Positions 1-11,483 of a stretch of 64,000 bases of DNA are shown piece after piece. The notes under the pieces were generated by a model. That model ran no database searches. It was not told the origin of the DNA and worked only from the letters and a program-made list of their open reading frames with translations. How positions within the stretch are numbered: the stretch's first letter is position 1; each line of letters opens with the position of its first letter. A program made the translations under genes and the position numbers. The DNA lies in NCBI RefSeq assembly GCF_010389155.1, contig NC_057764.1, positions 14,260,001-14,324,000 of the forward strand, read 5' to 3'. Origin of the DNA: Erigeron canadensis (taxonomy: Eukaryota; Streptophyta; Magnoliopsida; Asterales; Asteraceae).

Positions 1-419
1 TTAGTGAGTGAATGTCGAGTTTCGTCGAGTTATGTAAGTTCTAAAGCATTAATCGAACCTCCAATGCATCAAGTCTTGTCGTGGGTCATGTTTATAGGTA
101 TCGAGACCTGAGTTATGACCATAAGTAAGTGGGAATTTTATTAGCTCATTATGTCGTTTAATGATTATAGGTAGTCGGAATACTTGCAAAGCTCGGTAAC
201 TTACGTTGTCATTTCTTGTGCACTCCATTGAGGTAAGATACACTACTTTGACACGCTGAGGGTTCAACACAAACATAGTTTTCATATAATAACATCCCAA
301 ATGGTATCTTGTTTGCTTATGGGTATTCGGGATTATACGGGAGGTGATATGGGCTATGTAGATGCATATAAAAGCCTGAAATGCTACCCCAATGATACGT
401 ATTGCTATGAGATGTTATG

Positions 420-605
420 TATGCTTAATAGATGATATGATATGAAATGATGTACGATCTAAGATGATAAATGTTATGCAATGTTGTAATGATATACGAT
501 ATGCAATGATATATGACGATGTACGTGAAGTAACAATGTATGCGATGTGATGATATGAAATGAAATGCTATGAAATGTGACGTATGATGATGATATGTGA
601 AATGT
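420..605. repeat. Degenerate ATGATATG-rich simple repeat
   Basis: Loose repeats of ATGATATGAAATGATG and related words fill this stretch. A matching stretch in the opposite orientation lies at about 35,060-35,230 (CATCATATCATATC), at the equivalent place in the sister element. This is low-complexity LTR sequence. The open frames across it, rich in His, Ile, Tyr and Ser, are artefacts. Confidence 0.7.
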
Positions 606-1047
606 GCATGATTACATGGCTCGTTCATCTAGTTCACTAGACTTATTAAGTTGCCATGACACGTGCACATTTAAGGGCCCAAATGTAAAAGATGTATATG
701 TGATGATTGTTTAGGTTGTGTAAACACCTAAACTATATGTGATGTGAAATCGAGCTCGTAAATTTGATGTGAAAGTGTTAAGCTTAACCCGTACTTGCCC
801 TAGCCCGGTTAAGTGCGTTGATGTGGTTGCTTGGGTGGCTCCTTGCAACATGGTACAACGTGAAGAGTAATACGGGAGGTCTTACCAACCCCATTGTCAT
901 TGAACATACGGATTACTCCTGGATTGGCTTGCCATTCCTTAACGACACTTATGGACTGCTGAAAAGCTTATCCATCCAGTCGGGTGTGAGGTTCCCTGTT
1001 AGGTCTTATGACCACCTACACACAAACTTACACCTTATATGTGATGA

Positions 1048-1111
1048 GTGACTTATGTCACGCCTAATGTAAGTGACTTATGTCACGCCTAATGTAAGTG
1101 ACTTATGTCAC
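1048..1111. repeat. 25-bp tandem repeat with an inverted core
   Basis: Starts at 1,048, 1,073 and 1,098 give two full 25-bp units and a partial third. Each unit opens with GTGACTTATGTCAC, an inverted repeat GTGAC/GTCAC around TTAT. The array sits inside the LTR-type element at 1-1,709. The sister copy near 33,600-33,720 lacks the array, so it expanded after the copies diverged. Confidence 0.85.
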
Positions 1112-1709
1112 ACTATACGATGATGCTTATATGATATATGTGAAATAAAAGATGACTAGGCACATCTAGGGTGATCCAACCTATTATGATGATGTTGAAT
1201 GCGATGATATGTTGTGGATGTTGTGATGCTTTGATGTTATATGCGCCTTAATGATTTAATATGACTTTTATATAATGTTAAATGGACAAACGTTTTATAA
1301 CTTATGTGTTATCTTACTTAGCTAATTCGTTAGCTAACACTTGCTCTTTTAAAATGTGTTGTGCCCTCAGGTTCAACAATAGTGAGCAGGTAGATGTGAG
1401 AAGATGTGAGGCATGGGTAGATGATCTTGAAGCTGGTTATAGTTTATTCATAGTGGCTGCTCGCTTTAGACATTTGCTTTATGTTTAGATAATAATGACT
1501 TGTATTGATAATGTGTTCGGTTGTTTAATGTTGGGCAACCCTATGGATTTCCATTTAGACTTATTTTGATGATATGGCTAGTAACACCATTTAATGAATA
1601 AACCAAACAGATTTTGCTGGTTTGGACTTTTAAAGTTTAATTCCGCTTTCTTTGACGCCGTTAGGCAAAAGATTTTGGAAATCCTTGTTTTTAAACGACG
1701 GGTGTTACA

Positions 1710-3991
1710 ATTTTCCCCCCAAGTTGAAGATTGCTAGTATTTTTAGAAGCTGACACATCTTCTTGATGCTCATCAAGCTCAACAATCCTCCCACTGTCTT
1801 CTTGAGATATGAGTTTCTTTTCAAAGAACTCAGCATATCGATGAACCTTGACAGTGTTTTCCGTAGGAAAGTAGAAGTAGTAACCCATCGTTTCCTTTGG
1901 GTATCCTACAAAGATGCACTTGACAGATCTAGGTGCAAGCTTGTCATGTGTATCTCATTTTACGAGCGCCTCACAACCCCAGACCTTTAAGTAAGACAAT
2001 TGAGGAATACTTCCATGCCACAATTCATGCGGTGTCTTGTCAACTTTCTTAGTTGGAACCATATTGAGAATGCGAACAGCAGTCTCAAGGGCATAATCCC
2101 AAAACGAAAAAGGAAGAGTCGTATGAATCATCATCGATCGAACCATTTCCAACAAGGTTCGATTCCTCCTCTCCGAAACACCATTGTGTTGAGGAGTATA
2201 TGGAGGAGTAAGCTGTTGAACTATTCCACAAGCTTTAAGATAATCCTTAAACTCTTGACTTAAGTATTCACCACCTCGATCCGAACGGAGGATCTTGATG
2301 GTTTTACTGAGTTGATTCTCCACTTCACTTTTAAATTCCTTGAATGTTTCAAAGACTTCATGTTTATGCTTAATCAAGTAAACATAACCATAACGACTGA
2401 AATCATCCGTAAAAGTGACGAAATAGCTAGCACCTTTCCTTGACACATGTCTAAATGGGCCACATACATCCGAATGTATTAGTCGAAGTAGATCTTTAGC
2501 CCTTTCTGGTTTATTTTGAAAAGGTTTCCTTGTCATTTTGCCAGAAACACAAGATACGCATTTTTCAAATTGCAAAACACTGTCCCTTTGAAGTCTTTCA
2601 ATGCGTTTCTTGCCAACATGAGCAAGCCGATAATGCCAAAGATAAGTCGAGTCCAAAGTGGACTTGACTCGTTTGCTAACATGATACATTGAATTATCCT
2701 TTGAATCACAACCACGCATATCAATTTCATAAATACCATCACAAGCAATAGCATCAAAATAATGAACATTATTTCGAGAAACTGAAATTCCAATATCATT
2801 AAAGACATTAACGTAACCGTTGTTTTTCAACAAAGAAACTGAAATAACACCTCTAGTAATAGAAGGTGCATAATGACAATCGTTTAAAACAATTATTAAA
2901 CCACTAGGTAAAACCAAATGATAATCGCCAATCTCTTCCACAGCTGCAGGTAGGCCATTTCCCACGAACAGTTGTAAAGATCCCGGCTTCAGTTTCTTTC
3001 CCCTTCTAAGCCCCTGTAAAGAATTACAGATATGAGTACCACACCCAGTGTCGTAAACCCATGAATTCCGCTTAGAAAATGAATATAATTCAATGGTGAA
3101 GAATATACCTGAAGTCCCAGACGTACCGGGCTGCTTCTTCTTCAACTCAGCAAGATACTTGGGACAATTCCACTTCCAATGACCCACTTCATTACAATGG
3201 TAACAAGGTAGGTTCTTAGCGGGATGTTCCTTCTTCGCCAAAGGGGTCTTCTTAGGTTTAGGAGCAGCAACTTGCTTTCCTTTACCGTCAGCCTTGCCCT
3301 TTCCCTTCGGTTGTTTGCCTTTTTGGACCTTTCCCCCCTTGATCATGAGAACGTTGGGAGTAGCAGTTTTCTTCGGCAACTTCTTTTCAAATTCAATAGC
3401 CATTGCAAGAAGTTCCGTAACGGTTTTATCCATGCTATGCATAGTATAATTGCGTCCGAATTCTTCAAAATCCTTAGATAAGGACTTGAGAACCAGACCA
3501 ATTTGTACTTGCTTTGCATAAGGATAATTCAACCTTTCCAACTTCTCAAAATATCCTTTCATCTTAAAGATATGAGCGCTCACCGATGTTCCTTGTTCAT
3601 GTCGCAAGTCATGAAGTACATCGATAGGATCGTATAACTCCACGCCAGCTTGCTTCTCGAACATAGACTTGAGTTCAGTAAGCATATCACACGGAAATGA
3701 ATGCTCAAATTGCTTTTGTAGGTCAGCATTCATGCTTCCCAACATCAGACAAGCGACCTCATTATGTCTATCATATGCAGCCGCATATTCCGCTAATGCT
3801 TCATTAGAAGCATTGGCAGCAGGAGCAACGGGTCTTGGCTCTTCAAGGACTTGGTATTTCCTCTCGGCTCTCAAAACAATCCGGAGCTGACGATACCAAT
3901 CATTGAAATTCGGTCCAGAAAGCTTTTCCCTTTCCAACATCAGCCTGAACGCCGATTGATGTATGTTTTGAGTGGTATTGTTTGTTGCCAT
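1710..3991 (-). pseudogene. copia Gag-protease-integrase polyprotein, 3'-truncated
   Basis: Translation from the ATG at 3,991 runs 678 codons. The Gag domain is followed by a zinc knuckle (CYHCNEVGHWKWNC, about residues 262-275). The aspartic protease motif is DTG (about 314). The integrase has the H-H-C-C zinc domain (about 453-490) and a DD35E core, with D in HSDVCGPF, D in RSDRGGEY and E in SERRNR. An in-frame TGA at 1,955-1,957 interrupts the frame after EALVK; a single C-to-T change from CGA would explain it. Beyond it the same frame stays open to the junction at 1,710. In copia elements RT and RNase H would follow; they are absent, so this copy cannot move alone. Confidence 0.93.
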
Positions 3992-5650
3992 CTACAAAAC
4001 AGACAAAAAGTTCAATTATCAGTATTTCGATAATTATCCTTAAGAAATGTAATTTTACCCTTGTTAAATTCATCTAACAAATTACTTTCACTAAGGCTAG
4101 GATCCAACTTGACATACAATCATTTCATCAGTTGATCTGCTAGAAATGACAACATTCAAAAGGTAATCGAGAGTCGATAATTGCATTCATGCAACTCCTA
4201 GGTTTATGGGACTTACAACAACACTGTAAAGGGGTATTAAGTGTTTTGTAAACATGTTTTGTCCCATCTTATGTAACGAGTTAAGGTCTTACCTCTTAAC
4301 TCGTTTTAAGTCGTCCAATTAAGAACATGTAGATAGTCCACCGCTGTCTCACAACGAGTGGTAATCCACCTTGAAGAGATACAATTCACCTACGTCTCAC
4401 GTAGAGCAAAAGGCACTGGCAAGTGTTCTTAGCAAAGTGGGTGGCATTGACTTAACTTTAAATGGGTAATGCATTTGATGTGAATCAAAAGTTTATGTTT
4501 GAAGACTCATGCATAATCTTCGAAACATAATATTTTAATAAAATCATTTGTATAGTCTTACAACACAAGAGAGCTCGGTAGCTTCATTTGAACGCACAAA
4601 GAAGCGCAAGGGCAAAGGTATGCGATAAACGCGATTTAAAAACCCGCCCTTTTAGAAGGCTAGCGCACTCCAACTTATACCTCTCTTAGAGTTTGTTCAA
4701 ATGGGTAAGCCAGTGTATCTCAAGGTTGCAAGACTCCAATTTTATTAATGAAATCTCTATTTCGATAGTTTTTAGTCAAGTTTATTTTCAAAACCAATTT
4801 TTGCATCACCTTTATACAACTTATAAACAAATACAAAAATTAATAAACTTACTAATTACCGAACTATTTAATCAAATAACAAGTTAAGGTGGGCCACCTA
4901 AACATGGTCACTATGGTTCATGCAAAAGTTCAATCCCGGCTCCCCCTTCCGAAGAAGAGAACCACATGCATCAAGTTACCTTGATTGCGTAAGCCTTTAA
5001 ACAATTTAACTTAACAAGTTGCAAATAAACACATATACATGCTGACTGGAAATTTCTAGTAGCTTGACGACCAGTTTACTCCTGTTTCTGGTCCGATTCA
5101 GCTTTCGACCAAAACTACAAAGTTGTAGCCCTATGTGTTGGGCTTCTACAGTCCAAAGCACGACTTCTAACTCATTACAGATTATTTTATATGATTTTTT
5201 TAGTAAACTGTCGCACATCAGAAAATTTACACGCAAAAATCACATTGTCACATAATTATCTAATAATTAACCTTAATTATTGGATTACCATTGTTTGCAT
5301 AATATAACACTTTATATATCCAGTAAAATCACAATAAATTTTGCATGAATTTCTTGTGATTTTACTATTTATTTAACAATATTAAATAAAACGATACACA
5401 TAATCATGCAATTCATCACATAATTTATATCAATTCACAATTCAAAACTTGCTTGAGGGTTTCAATCTCCATTGAACAAGGTTAAAACTTTAATTAAACA
5501 AAAAAATTAATTTTTATTTAATCAAGATCCGATTTAATTAATTAAAAATAAGAAAAAACAACCTTTTAATTATTTAACAATCAATTAAAATCAACCAACC
5601 CTTAAATCCTTCTTCAAGTTTTGATCTTTGTAATTAATAGATCACATATG
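3992..5650 (-). other. Long untranslated leader of the copia element
   Basis: These 1.66 kb lie between the primer-binding site and the gag ATG. They are AT-rich, hold only short chance frames and show no domain I recognise. A stretch near 5,300-5,600 is almost pure A/T. I see no second gene or nested insertion in it. Confidence 0.6.
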
Positions 5651-5665
5651 TGGCTCGTGATACCA
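5651..5665 (-). promoter_or_regulatory. Primer-binding site (initiator tRNA-Met type)
   Basis: On the minus strand TGGTATCACGAGCCA begins two bases after the end of the LTR. It is close to the usual copia primer site TGGTATCAGAGCC, which pairs with the 3' end of initiator tRNA-Met, with two mismatches. Its place fixes the LTR boundary and the element's orientation. Confidence 0.8.
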
Positions 5666-5666
5666 C

Positions 5667-6383
5667 TGTTAGAATATGAACACATAAACATACAAGATCA
5701 CGAATAAGCACAACGGAACAAAACGAAACATATATGCAATCACATTAATTAACAAAGAGAGAATCGAGATGTGTACCTTATATGCAAAGATCCAATAAGA
5801 AAAATAATAATAAGATTATTATTAATGCTTAGGGTTTAAAGCAAAACCCCTCCATGATCGCACACTAGACACCCCGAATAATGTATGCTAGTACCCCGAT
5901 CACGAACCTAAACAACCCTTTGTTTAAAACCCTTAAACTTAAAAATCGAAACCGAAAACCCTTTGGAGAGGGGGTTCAGTCGAACTAAAGAAAAGAGGGA
6001 GAGAGGAGAGAATTTGTTTTGTGAATGAATGAATGAAAACCTTGGAATTAACCCTTGTATTTATAGGTGAAAATTAGGTTAACAATAACTTGGAAACTAA
6101 GCAAACATCAAGGCTTTGGAAAGCCTCAATGTAGCCGTCCCACTTAATGGACTTAGGTCCAAGTCCACTTTCCAATTTTCACATTTTAATCCTCCTTTTT
6201 AATCAATTAAATATAATTAACCCTTTAATTATGTTTAATTAATTATTTCGTGATCAAACTAATTAATATATTACTTTAATATATCAATTGTTATTATCGA
6301 GTTACCATGTCATTTCGTGTGACCGCGTAGGCTTAAACTATTCCCGGACATGCGACTTATAATAATATGATCATATGCCAACA
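5667..6383 (-). repeat. 5' LTR of the copia element (717 bp)
   Basis: On the minus strand it starts TGTTGGCATATGATC at 6,383 and ends CATATTCTAACA at 5,667, so it has TG...CA ends. A TATA box lies at 6,057-6,065 (minus strand TATAAATAC), and pyrimidine-rich leader sequence follows. The primer site comes next. No 3' partner LTR is in the window. Confidence 0.85.
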
Positions 6384-6846
6384 ACCTTCATATAGGATTG
6401 TCATCATTTGACTCACAAAAGATCGTTTGGAATAATTATGACTATTGTGCTTGGCAATTCTAAAACAACAAGTCATCTATGGTATTTCATTGAACTAGAG
6501 AGCAATTATCACTATGCCTTTAATGTTTGGAAGACCTATTCTCTTAATAAACTTCTAGGTATAGATACCTAGATAAATCCAAGTAAATTGTCCTAGCTTA
6601 AAATTGAGGGTTGTTACATTTAGGGATGATACCTTACATAGTAAAAGTCGACGAGTATTGTACCTTTAAAACCTATTAACCCAAAACAAAATACAAGATT
6701 GTTGCACAATTGTATTTGTTGTGTATTGTCGATGTGGTATTTCACCATACCGCCAGAATTTGATTGTTTTTACAAGTTGCACGGGGTATATTCTGCTCTT
6801 TACCCCCTAAAAAAAGATTAGCATCATCCGAGTTCTGTGACTGCAG
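6384..6846. other. Non-coding stretch beside the SEC14-like remnant
   Basis: No coding frame or repeat is recognised. It ends in CTGCAG directly before the first recognisable SEC14-like exon, so it is probably old intron sequence of that gene. Confidence 0.4.
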
Positions 6847-7129
6847 CTGCTCACAGCTGTCTCTACTATTGATGATCTCAACTATCCCGAGAAAACAGTC
6901 ACATATTTTATCGTCAATGTTCCATACATATTTTCAACATGTTGGAAGGTATACTTCATTTAATTGTGGATCTATGAAACTAATTTGTTTTTTCAAAAAT
7001 ATATGAACAATCATACTAACATGTCATTTAACCATTAGGTATATGTACGTTGTAATCCTACCAATTTTGCAGGAGCGGACAAAGATAAAAGTTCAAGTGT
7101 TACAAGGATCTGGCCGTGATGATTGTTAA
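6847..7129 (+). pseudogene. SEC14-like (CRAL-TRIO) lipid-transfer protein, exon remnants
   Basis: Two exon-like blocks encode consecutive parts of the CRAL-TRIO domain of plant SEC14 proteins. The first (6,847-6,948) follows a CTGCAG acceptor, includes DDLNYPEK and PYIFSTCWK, and ends at a GTATAC donor. The second (about 7,039-7,129) includes ILPILQERTKIKVQVLQGSGRD. The acceptor available before it (ATTAG at 7,034-7,038) adds ten bases and shifts the frame. Near the end one base is missing compared with the usual GRDELLK sequence, which creates a stop. No upstream or downstream domain was found. Intact members carry phosphatidylinositol and related lipids between membranes; this copy is broken. 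Confidence 0.75.
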
Positions 7130-7744
7130 AGGTCACTTGTAGTATTAAATTACATTAAAATATAAGTTAATAATTAAAATCATAAAACGCAAAAGCCTTT
7201 GGCCTATCGGAGTGACAAATAGACTAGAAAACTGACCGTTTCTTATATTTGAAGTTTCTCAAAAGCCTTTGGTCTATCAAGTGACCAAATTTTTTACAAA
7301 CAAAAATGTACAAACACATGCCTCATATGAGGAGGTTTAATCAGCAAAGAAAGAAAGAGAAAAGAGATCACATAAACATGATTTAATTGGTTGAAATTAT
7401 GTTTGTAAAAATTTGGTAGTATACTAAACCTAGAATTACTAATATATTTAAATTCAAGTAAAGTCGCAGGCATATACAGGCCATCTTTTTTAATATGTTT
7501 TAATGTTCAGTGGATGAAAAATAGCGGTGGAATCTAGTAATTGCTTGGGATTGGTTGGACATAGAACTGCTTTCGCAACTTCGACCCATCTCAATAAAGA
7601 TTCCTATGATGATGTTGTACTATATCATATTTCCTTATATCTAATTTCTATATTCATGTTGATATGTAACTACATGTCATAAGCTAAAATGAATGTTGAC
7701 AAAATAGTGGGAAAACACGATTTGAATCATCCTAAGCAGTGCCA
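7130..7744. other. Intergenic sequence and probable 3' region of the WEB-family gene
   Basis: AT-rich DNA with two loose copies of AAAGCCTTTGG-CTATC near 7,190 and 7,262. No gene is recognised. The part next to 7,745 must include the 3' untranslated region of the minus-strand gene, whose end I cannot place. Confidence 0.4.
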
Positions 7745-9623
7745 TCATTCTGTTCTCCACTTCCTAAGTTCACTCTCTATTGCATCCTTTGTTGCTTCGG
7801 CCATTTCAGCCATCTTTAAAGCATCAACAAGTGCAACTTCTATATCCTTACTTTCTTTGATGCTCTTCTCAAGCTTCATAAGTGTGTGTCTCTCTTTTTT
7901 CTTAATTGTTTCCACTTGCGACATTGAAGTTGCCACTTTGGAATCAGCTGCTTTTCCAGCTTCCTCGCCTTTCCTTTTCAAAGCTTCATATTCTTGAGAT
8001 GTCAACTTGATTTTATCATCCATCCTGGAACCCGAATCTTTATTTGTCTTTTTACGTATTTGATCATTTGCAAGCTCCTCAGCTGCTTTCGCTTTTTCAA
8101 GCTCTCTAAGAGCAACCTCCAGCTGATCTTCTGCATCTTTATTGGCTGTGTTAGAGTTTTCAACTTGTTTCCTAAGTGTTTCTGCTTCTTTGCTAACATC
8201 TTCTTCTTCTTTTTTCATATTTTCGGCTTTAGACATTGTTTCTTTTATCTTTAACTCTAGTTCCTCAATACTATTTGTTGCTTTGGTTAATTCTATTGTA
8301 GCCTCTTCAATTTCCTGTTTAATTTTCTCTAATTCGATTTGTTGTTGCTCTCTTTTTAAGTCATCTCCCCTCAATAAAGTAATGTCCCGCTTCACTTTCT
8401 CAAGATCCTGTTTTAGTGTTTCCACCACTCCTCCAAGTGAGGCTTCTTCATCTTTAGTTTCTTCAAGTCTCTTTTTGGCTTTTTCTACTTCTAATTTAGC
8501 ATTTTCTAACGTTTCCATATCTGCAACACGTACCTCGCGCAACTGTTCCTCTAAAACATTAATGGCTTCATTTTTCTCTTCTAGCTTCTGTCCTAGAATC
8601 CTAAGTTCCGAAACTTCATGTTCTTTTCTCAAAGACTGAATCTTCAAGTCTATATCTTCCTTGACCCTTTTAATCGTCTCTATGCGAGCTTCTTTATCTT
8701 CTATATGATTAATGTGCTCTTCATGAGCCTTTTCAGAAGCCAGTTTCACCCGGTGAAGAGTTTCCTGCATATTGTCCACTTCTTTTGAGAGTTCAACCAT
8801 TTTCTGGTGGTTGACTTTTGCAGCATGTTGGGCATCTGCAGCCTGTTGAAAAGCAGCCAACTTAGCTTCTAAAGCAGCATCAAAATCTTGTTTTAGGCTA
8901 GTCAATTCTTGCTTGATTGATATAAGTTCATTAGCAGATGTTTTATATTGATTCCTTTCATTGTCCACATCTTCTTTCCAACCATCGTTGATTATTTGGC
9001 TTTGGCTAGTTTTTAACAACTCTAGTTCTTGAGCTCGAGCTTTTGCAGCCTCTACGGTCTCAATAGCAGCTTGCTTATCTTCACTTATCATCTCTAGCTT
9101 GTTAGTTAGCTCCTGCAATGACTTTTTAGTCTTTTCTAGGTCACGTTGTGCCTGTGATTTAGTACTTTCTGCACTTTTTAGAAGTTCTTTATACTTGTCA
9201 AGCTCCTTTAACGTCCAATGGAGTTGTGTCTCCTTCTCCAACATTCGCTATCACAATCACTTACATAGATGAGAAAAACAAAAGGCATGCATATTAAATT
9301 ACGAAAGTATAAATAACAACGTAAAGATATGCTTATAATACCTCTTCGCCAGTTTTAGTTCTAAATTTAGGTTTTCCCGATTTCGGTGAGGCTTCTCCAA
9401 ATAAATTAACAGCAGCCTTAACAGATTGGAAAGGTGCTCTTGTATCGATTTCACCAAAAACTGCATTTGGGGAACCTTTTGGAGAACTTGCTGCTGGTCT
9501 TGGGGAAGTAGATATGCCGGGAGAAACTAATGATTTTGGTGTTCTTGTAGCCGAAGAACTTGCCACATTCTGGCGAGTTTTTATTTGAAAACCAAACATC
9601 TCTTCTCCACTTTTATCATCCAT
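7745..9623 (-). CDS. WEB family (WEMBL/DUF827) coiled-coil protein, two exons
   Basis: Exon 1 is 9,342-9,623 and exon 2 is 7,745-9,247. The 94-bp intron has GT-AG borders and sits between codons, giving 594 residues. The Ser/Pro-rich N-terminus leads to FQSVKAAVNLFGE (residues 65-77), the WEB-family signature. The rest is one long Glu/Lys-rich coiled coil ending ESELRKWRTE. Order and sequence match Arabidopsis At5g55860-type proteins (about 649 residues) as I recall them, so it looks complete. No membrane segment or signal peptide is seen. Relatives WEB1 and PMI2 act in the cytosol in light-driven chloroplast movement, and At5g55860 is linked to touch responses; a role for this copy is only inferred. 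It has no stop or frameshift. Identity is high confidence, function low. Confidence 0.93.
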
Positions 9624-9970
9624 ACCATATTTTAATCAAATTTATTAGAAAATTATATTATTATGTATATATCTATATCAAATTTATATACACATAATTA
9701 TAATTATAAGAAAAAATAACAAAATTAAATCTCATACTAAAACTAAAACAGGTATAAACTTAACATATATTTTTAAATTTGGAAAGTATTTATTTATCAA
9801 AAATTTGTGTTTTTATCTTTTTCTTATTCCAAGTAATTTTCTTATTTGATGGGTGGGAAACCATTTTCTTTTTATGTTTTATACGGGTTTTTAATATTAA
9901 AAATATTTACAATCTTTACTTTTTTTTCAACTTTTTTACCACACGCATATCGTGCAGGTAAAAGACCTTT

Positions 9971-10001
<31 letters not shown>
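9624..10001 (-). promoter_or_regulatory. Probable promoter and 5' leader of the WEB-family gene
   Basis: This is the AT-rich flank directly upstream of the ATG at 9,623 on the minus strand. It holds a (TA)n run at about 9,970-9,993 followed by (GA)n; on the coding strand this is a CT-rich stretch then TATATATA, a common plant core-promoter makeup. The transcription start cannot be fixed from sequence alone. Confidence 0.35.

Positions 10002-10002
<1 letters not shown>
9970..10002. repeat. (TA)n(GA)n microsatellite
   Basis: About 12 TA dinucleotides run directly into four to five GA dinucleotides. It lies about 350 bp upstream of the WEB-family start codon. Confidence 0.9.
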
Positions 10003-10003
<1 letters not shown>

Positions 10004-11270
10004 TTAGATGAGAATGTTGTTTAAGGAGAAAAGAAAGAGAAAAATTGATATTTAATTTTTATTATCTTGTTTTTCATTTTTAAAACTTTTTTTAGTGAAA
10101 ACCCGTTAGAAAAAAAAAATTTAAAAATTCCTCAACACATGGGTAAGTTTTTATACTACATATGTATAGATATCTATACATATGTAAACTGTATTTTTAA
10201 AATTTTGTATGATTTTTTTCCAGGATAGGTTCATGTTAAAAAATATATAAAAAAAAAACTAACAAGTTAAAAGAAAATCAAAAAAGAATTTTCTCTCCCT
10301 AAGCTACATTATTTTTAGATCTCTGCTCGGCAACCACAATAAATAGTATATTTAACATGTTAACAAAATGTTACCCAACCAAAACATGTGTTTCAATGAA
10401 AAATTGTTGACATTTCATACACAATGGCGGCCTTTAGATTTATGTGTTATGAATAACATAAAATTATGAAGAGAAAATCTTCTATATATATATAGAATCT
10501 AAATGTAAGTACCTTGAAGGATGATGAGTTAATTTCGTCTTCGCCTTAGACAACCCGGGTCATGATAGTCGTGAATGTTTAAATATATGTGACCAAATGC
10601 AGCATCAAGAAAATATATATTCAAAAAGAATTAATGAATCTCTCTTCCTTTGTTTCTTTATGTTTCCCCAACCCTATCTAGTTTTAGATGGTTGGAATGG
10701 GTGAAATCATAATATGAAATAACGAAAGCCAAAAGGATGAGGATGAAAGAAGGCCAACCTGCTTTTGTGGGGATAAACATAAATTGATCAAACTTACGAC
10801 ATTCTTTTGGGCATATCATTAGGGTGAGTGAGTGAGGAAAAGAGCAAGTTAGAAAATATTTCATTATTTCTTACTAAATTTAGAAACCTTAATCCACTAA
10901 TCAAATGCAAAACTAATTTGTTTTAGAAATACCCGCTAAAAGTGAGGACCATCATGAGGTTTACGAGACATTATTGGCTAATATATCCCATGCATGAAAA
11001 AAAGGATGGTACATATATAAACAAATAAATTAGTGTAAAACCATATATAAGTGTTATATTAGTACCGCCAACTAGATTAGGATCATTAGGACCTATTCCT
11101 GACCGTCCGATCTTATATTTTAAAGGGATCAAATCTCCTCCACTTTATTATTCACGTGCGTTCTAAATTCTTAAATAGGTTTCAGGAGGATAGTTTTGTA
11201 ATTACATCTTACTGTAAAACATTCTATCCTCTTCTTATTTCCGATGAAAATCCTCACATACAAGTCCTAT
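10003..11270. other. Intergenic AT-rich DNA
   Basis: No convincing gene, RNA or mobile element. The short minus-strand frame at 10,658-10,864 has no recognisable motif. Confidence 0.5.
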
Positions 11271-11426
11271 GGTCTTCTCAACCAGATTCTTCCTCTGCCA
11301 CTTCTTTTAAAGCATGACGATACGTACTCTTTCTTCTTTGAGTTTGCTGGTCTTCTCAACCAGATTCTTCCTCTTTCACTTCTTTTAAAGCGTGACGATA
11401 TGTACCTTTTCTTCTTTCATTTTGCG
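11271..11426. repeat. 78-bp direct tandem duplication
   Basis: The block starting GGTCTTCTCAACC at 11,271 recurs at 11,349 with few changes (CTGCC to CTTTC, GCATG to GCGTG, ATACG to ATATG). The reading frame across both copies stays open, but only because 78 is a multiple of three. I do not think it is coding. Confidence 0.85.
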
Positions 11427-11483
11427 ATCAATATCCCATTCACATTAACCATCATTATTCCAAGTGATTCCAGTTTATAACAG

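Larger units (their letters stand above)
1..1709 (+). mobile_element. 3' part of an LTR-type element, same family as 33,165-58,592
   Basis: The right end reads GGGTGTTACA at 1,700-1,709 and abuts copia pol coding sequence, as expected for an LTR inserted into it. Read on the minus strand, blocks match the reconstructed element at 33,165-58,592. Examples are the start TGTAACACCC, CTTTTGCCTAACGG, GTGTGTAGGTGG-CATAAGACC, GTCGTTAAGGAA, GGGCCCTTAA with GTGTCATGGCAA, and GAAAACTATGTTT. No protein of its own is visible. The window edge cuts it, so the left end and target duplication cannot be checked. Orientation follows from the homologous copy, whose promoter lies at the opposite end. Confidence 0.7.
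1710..6383 (-). mobile_element. Ty1/copia retrotransposon, Tnt1-like, 3'-truncated
   Basis: Reading leftward from 6,383 the order is: 5' LTR (5,667-6,383), primer-binding site, a leader of about 1.65 kb, gag, protease and integrase. The element ends at 1,710 where the LTR-type sequence at 1-1,709 begins. Reverse transcriptase, RNase H and the 3' LTR lie outside the window or are lost. The PR-IN order with no RT before IN is the copia arrangement. The right flank starts ACCTT; its partner duplication is not in the window. Confidence 0.92.

Noticed and set aside
425..628. Minus-strand frame rich in His, Ile and Ser
   Set aside because: Product of the ATGATATG simple repeat in LTR DNA; no domain and no codon structure.
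8142..8639. Long plus-strand open frame (165 codons)
   Set aside because: It is the antisense shadow of the WEB-family coiled coil; Ser/Phe/Leu-rich translation comes from Glu/Lys codons read backward.
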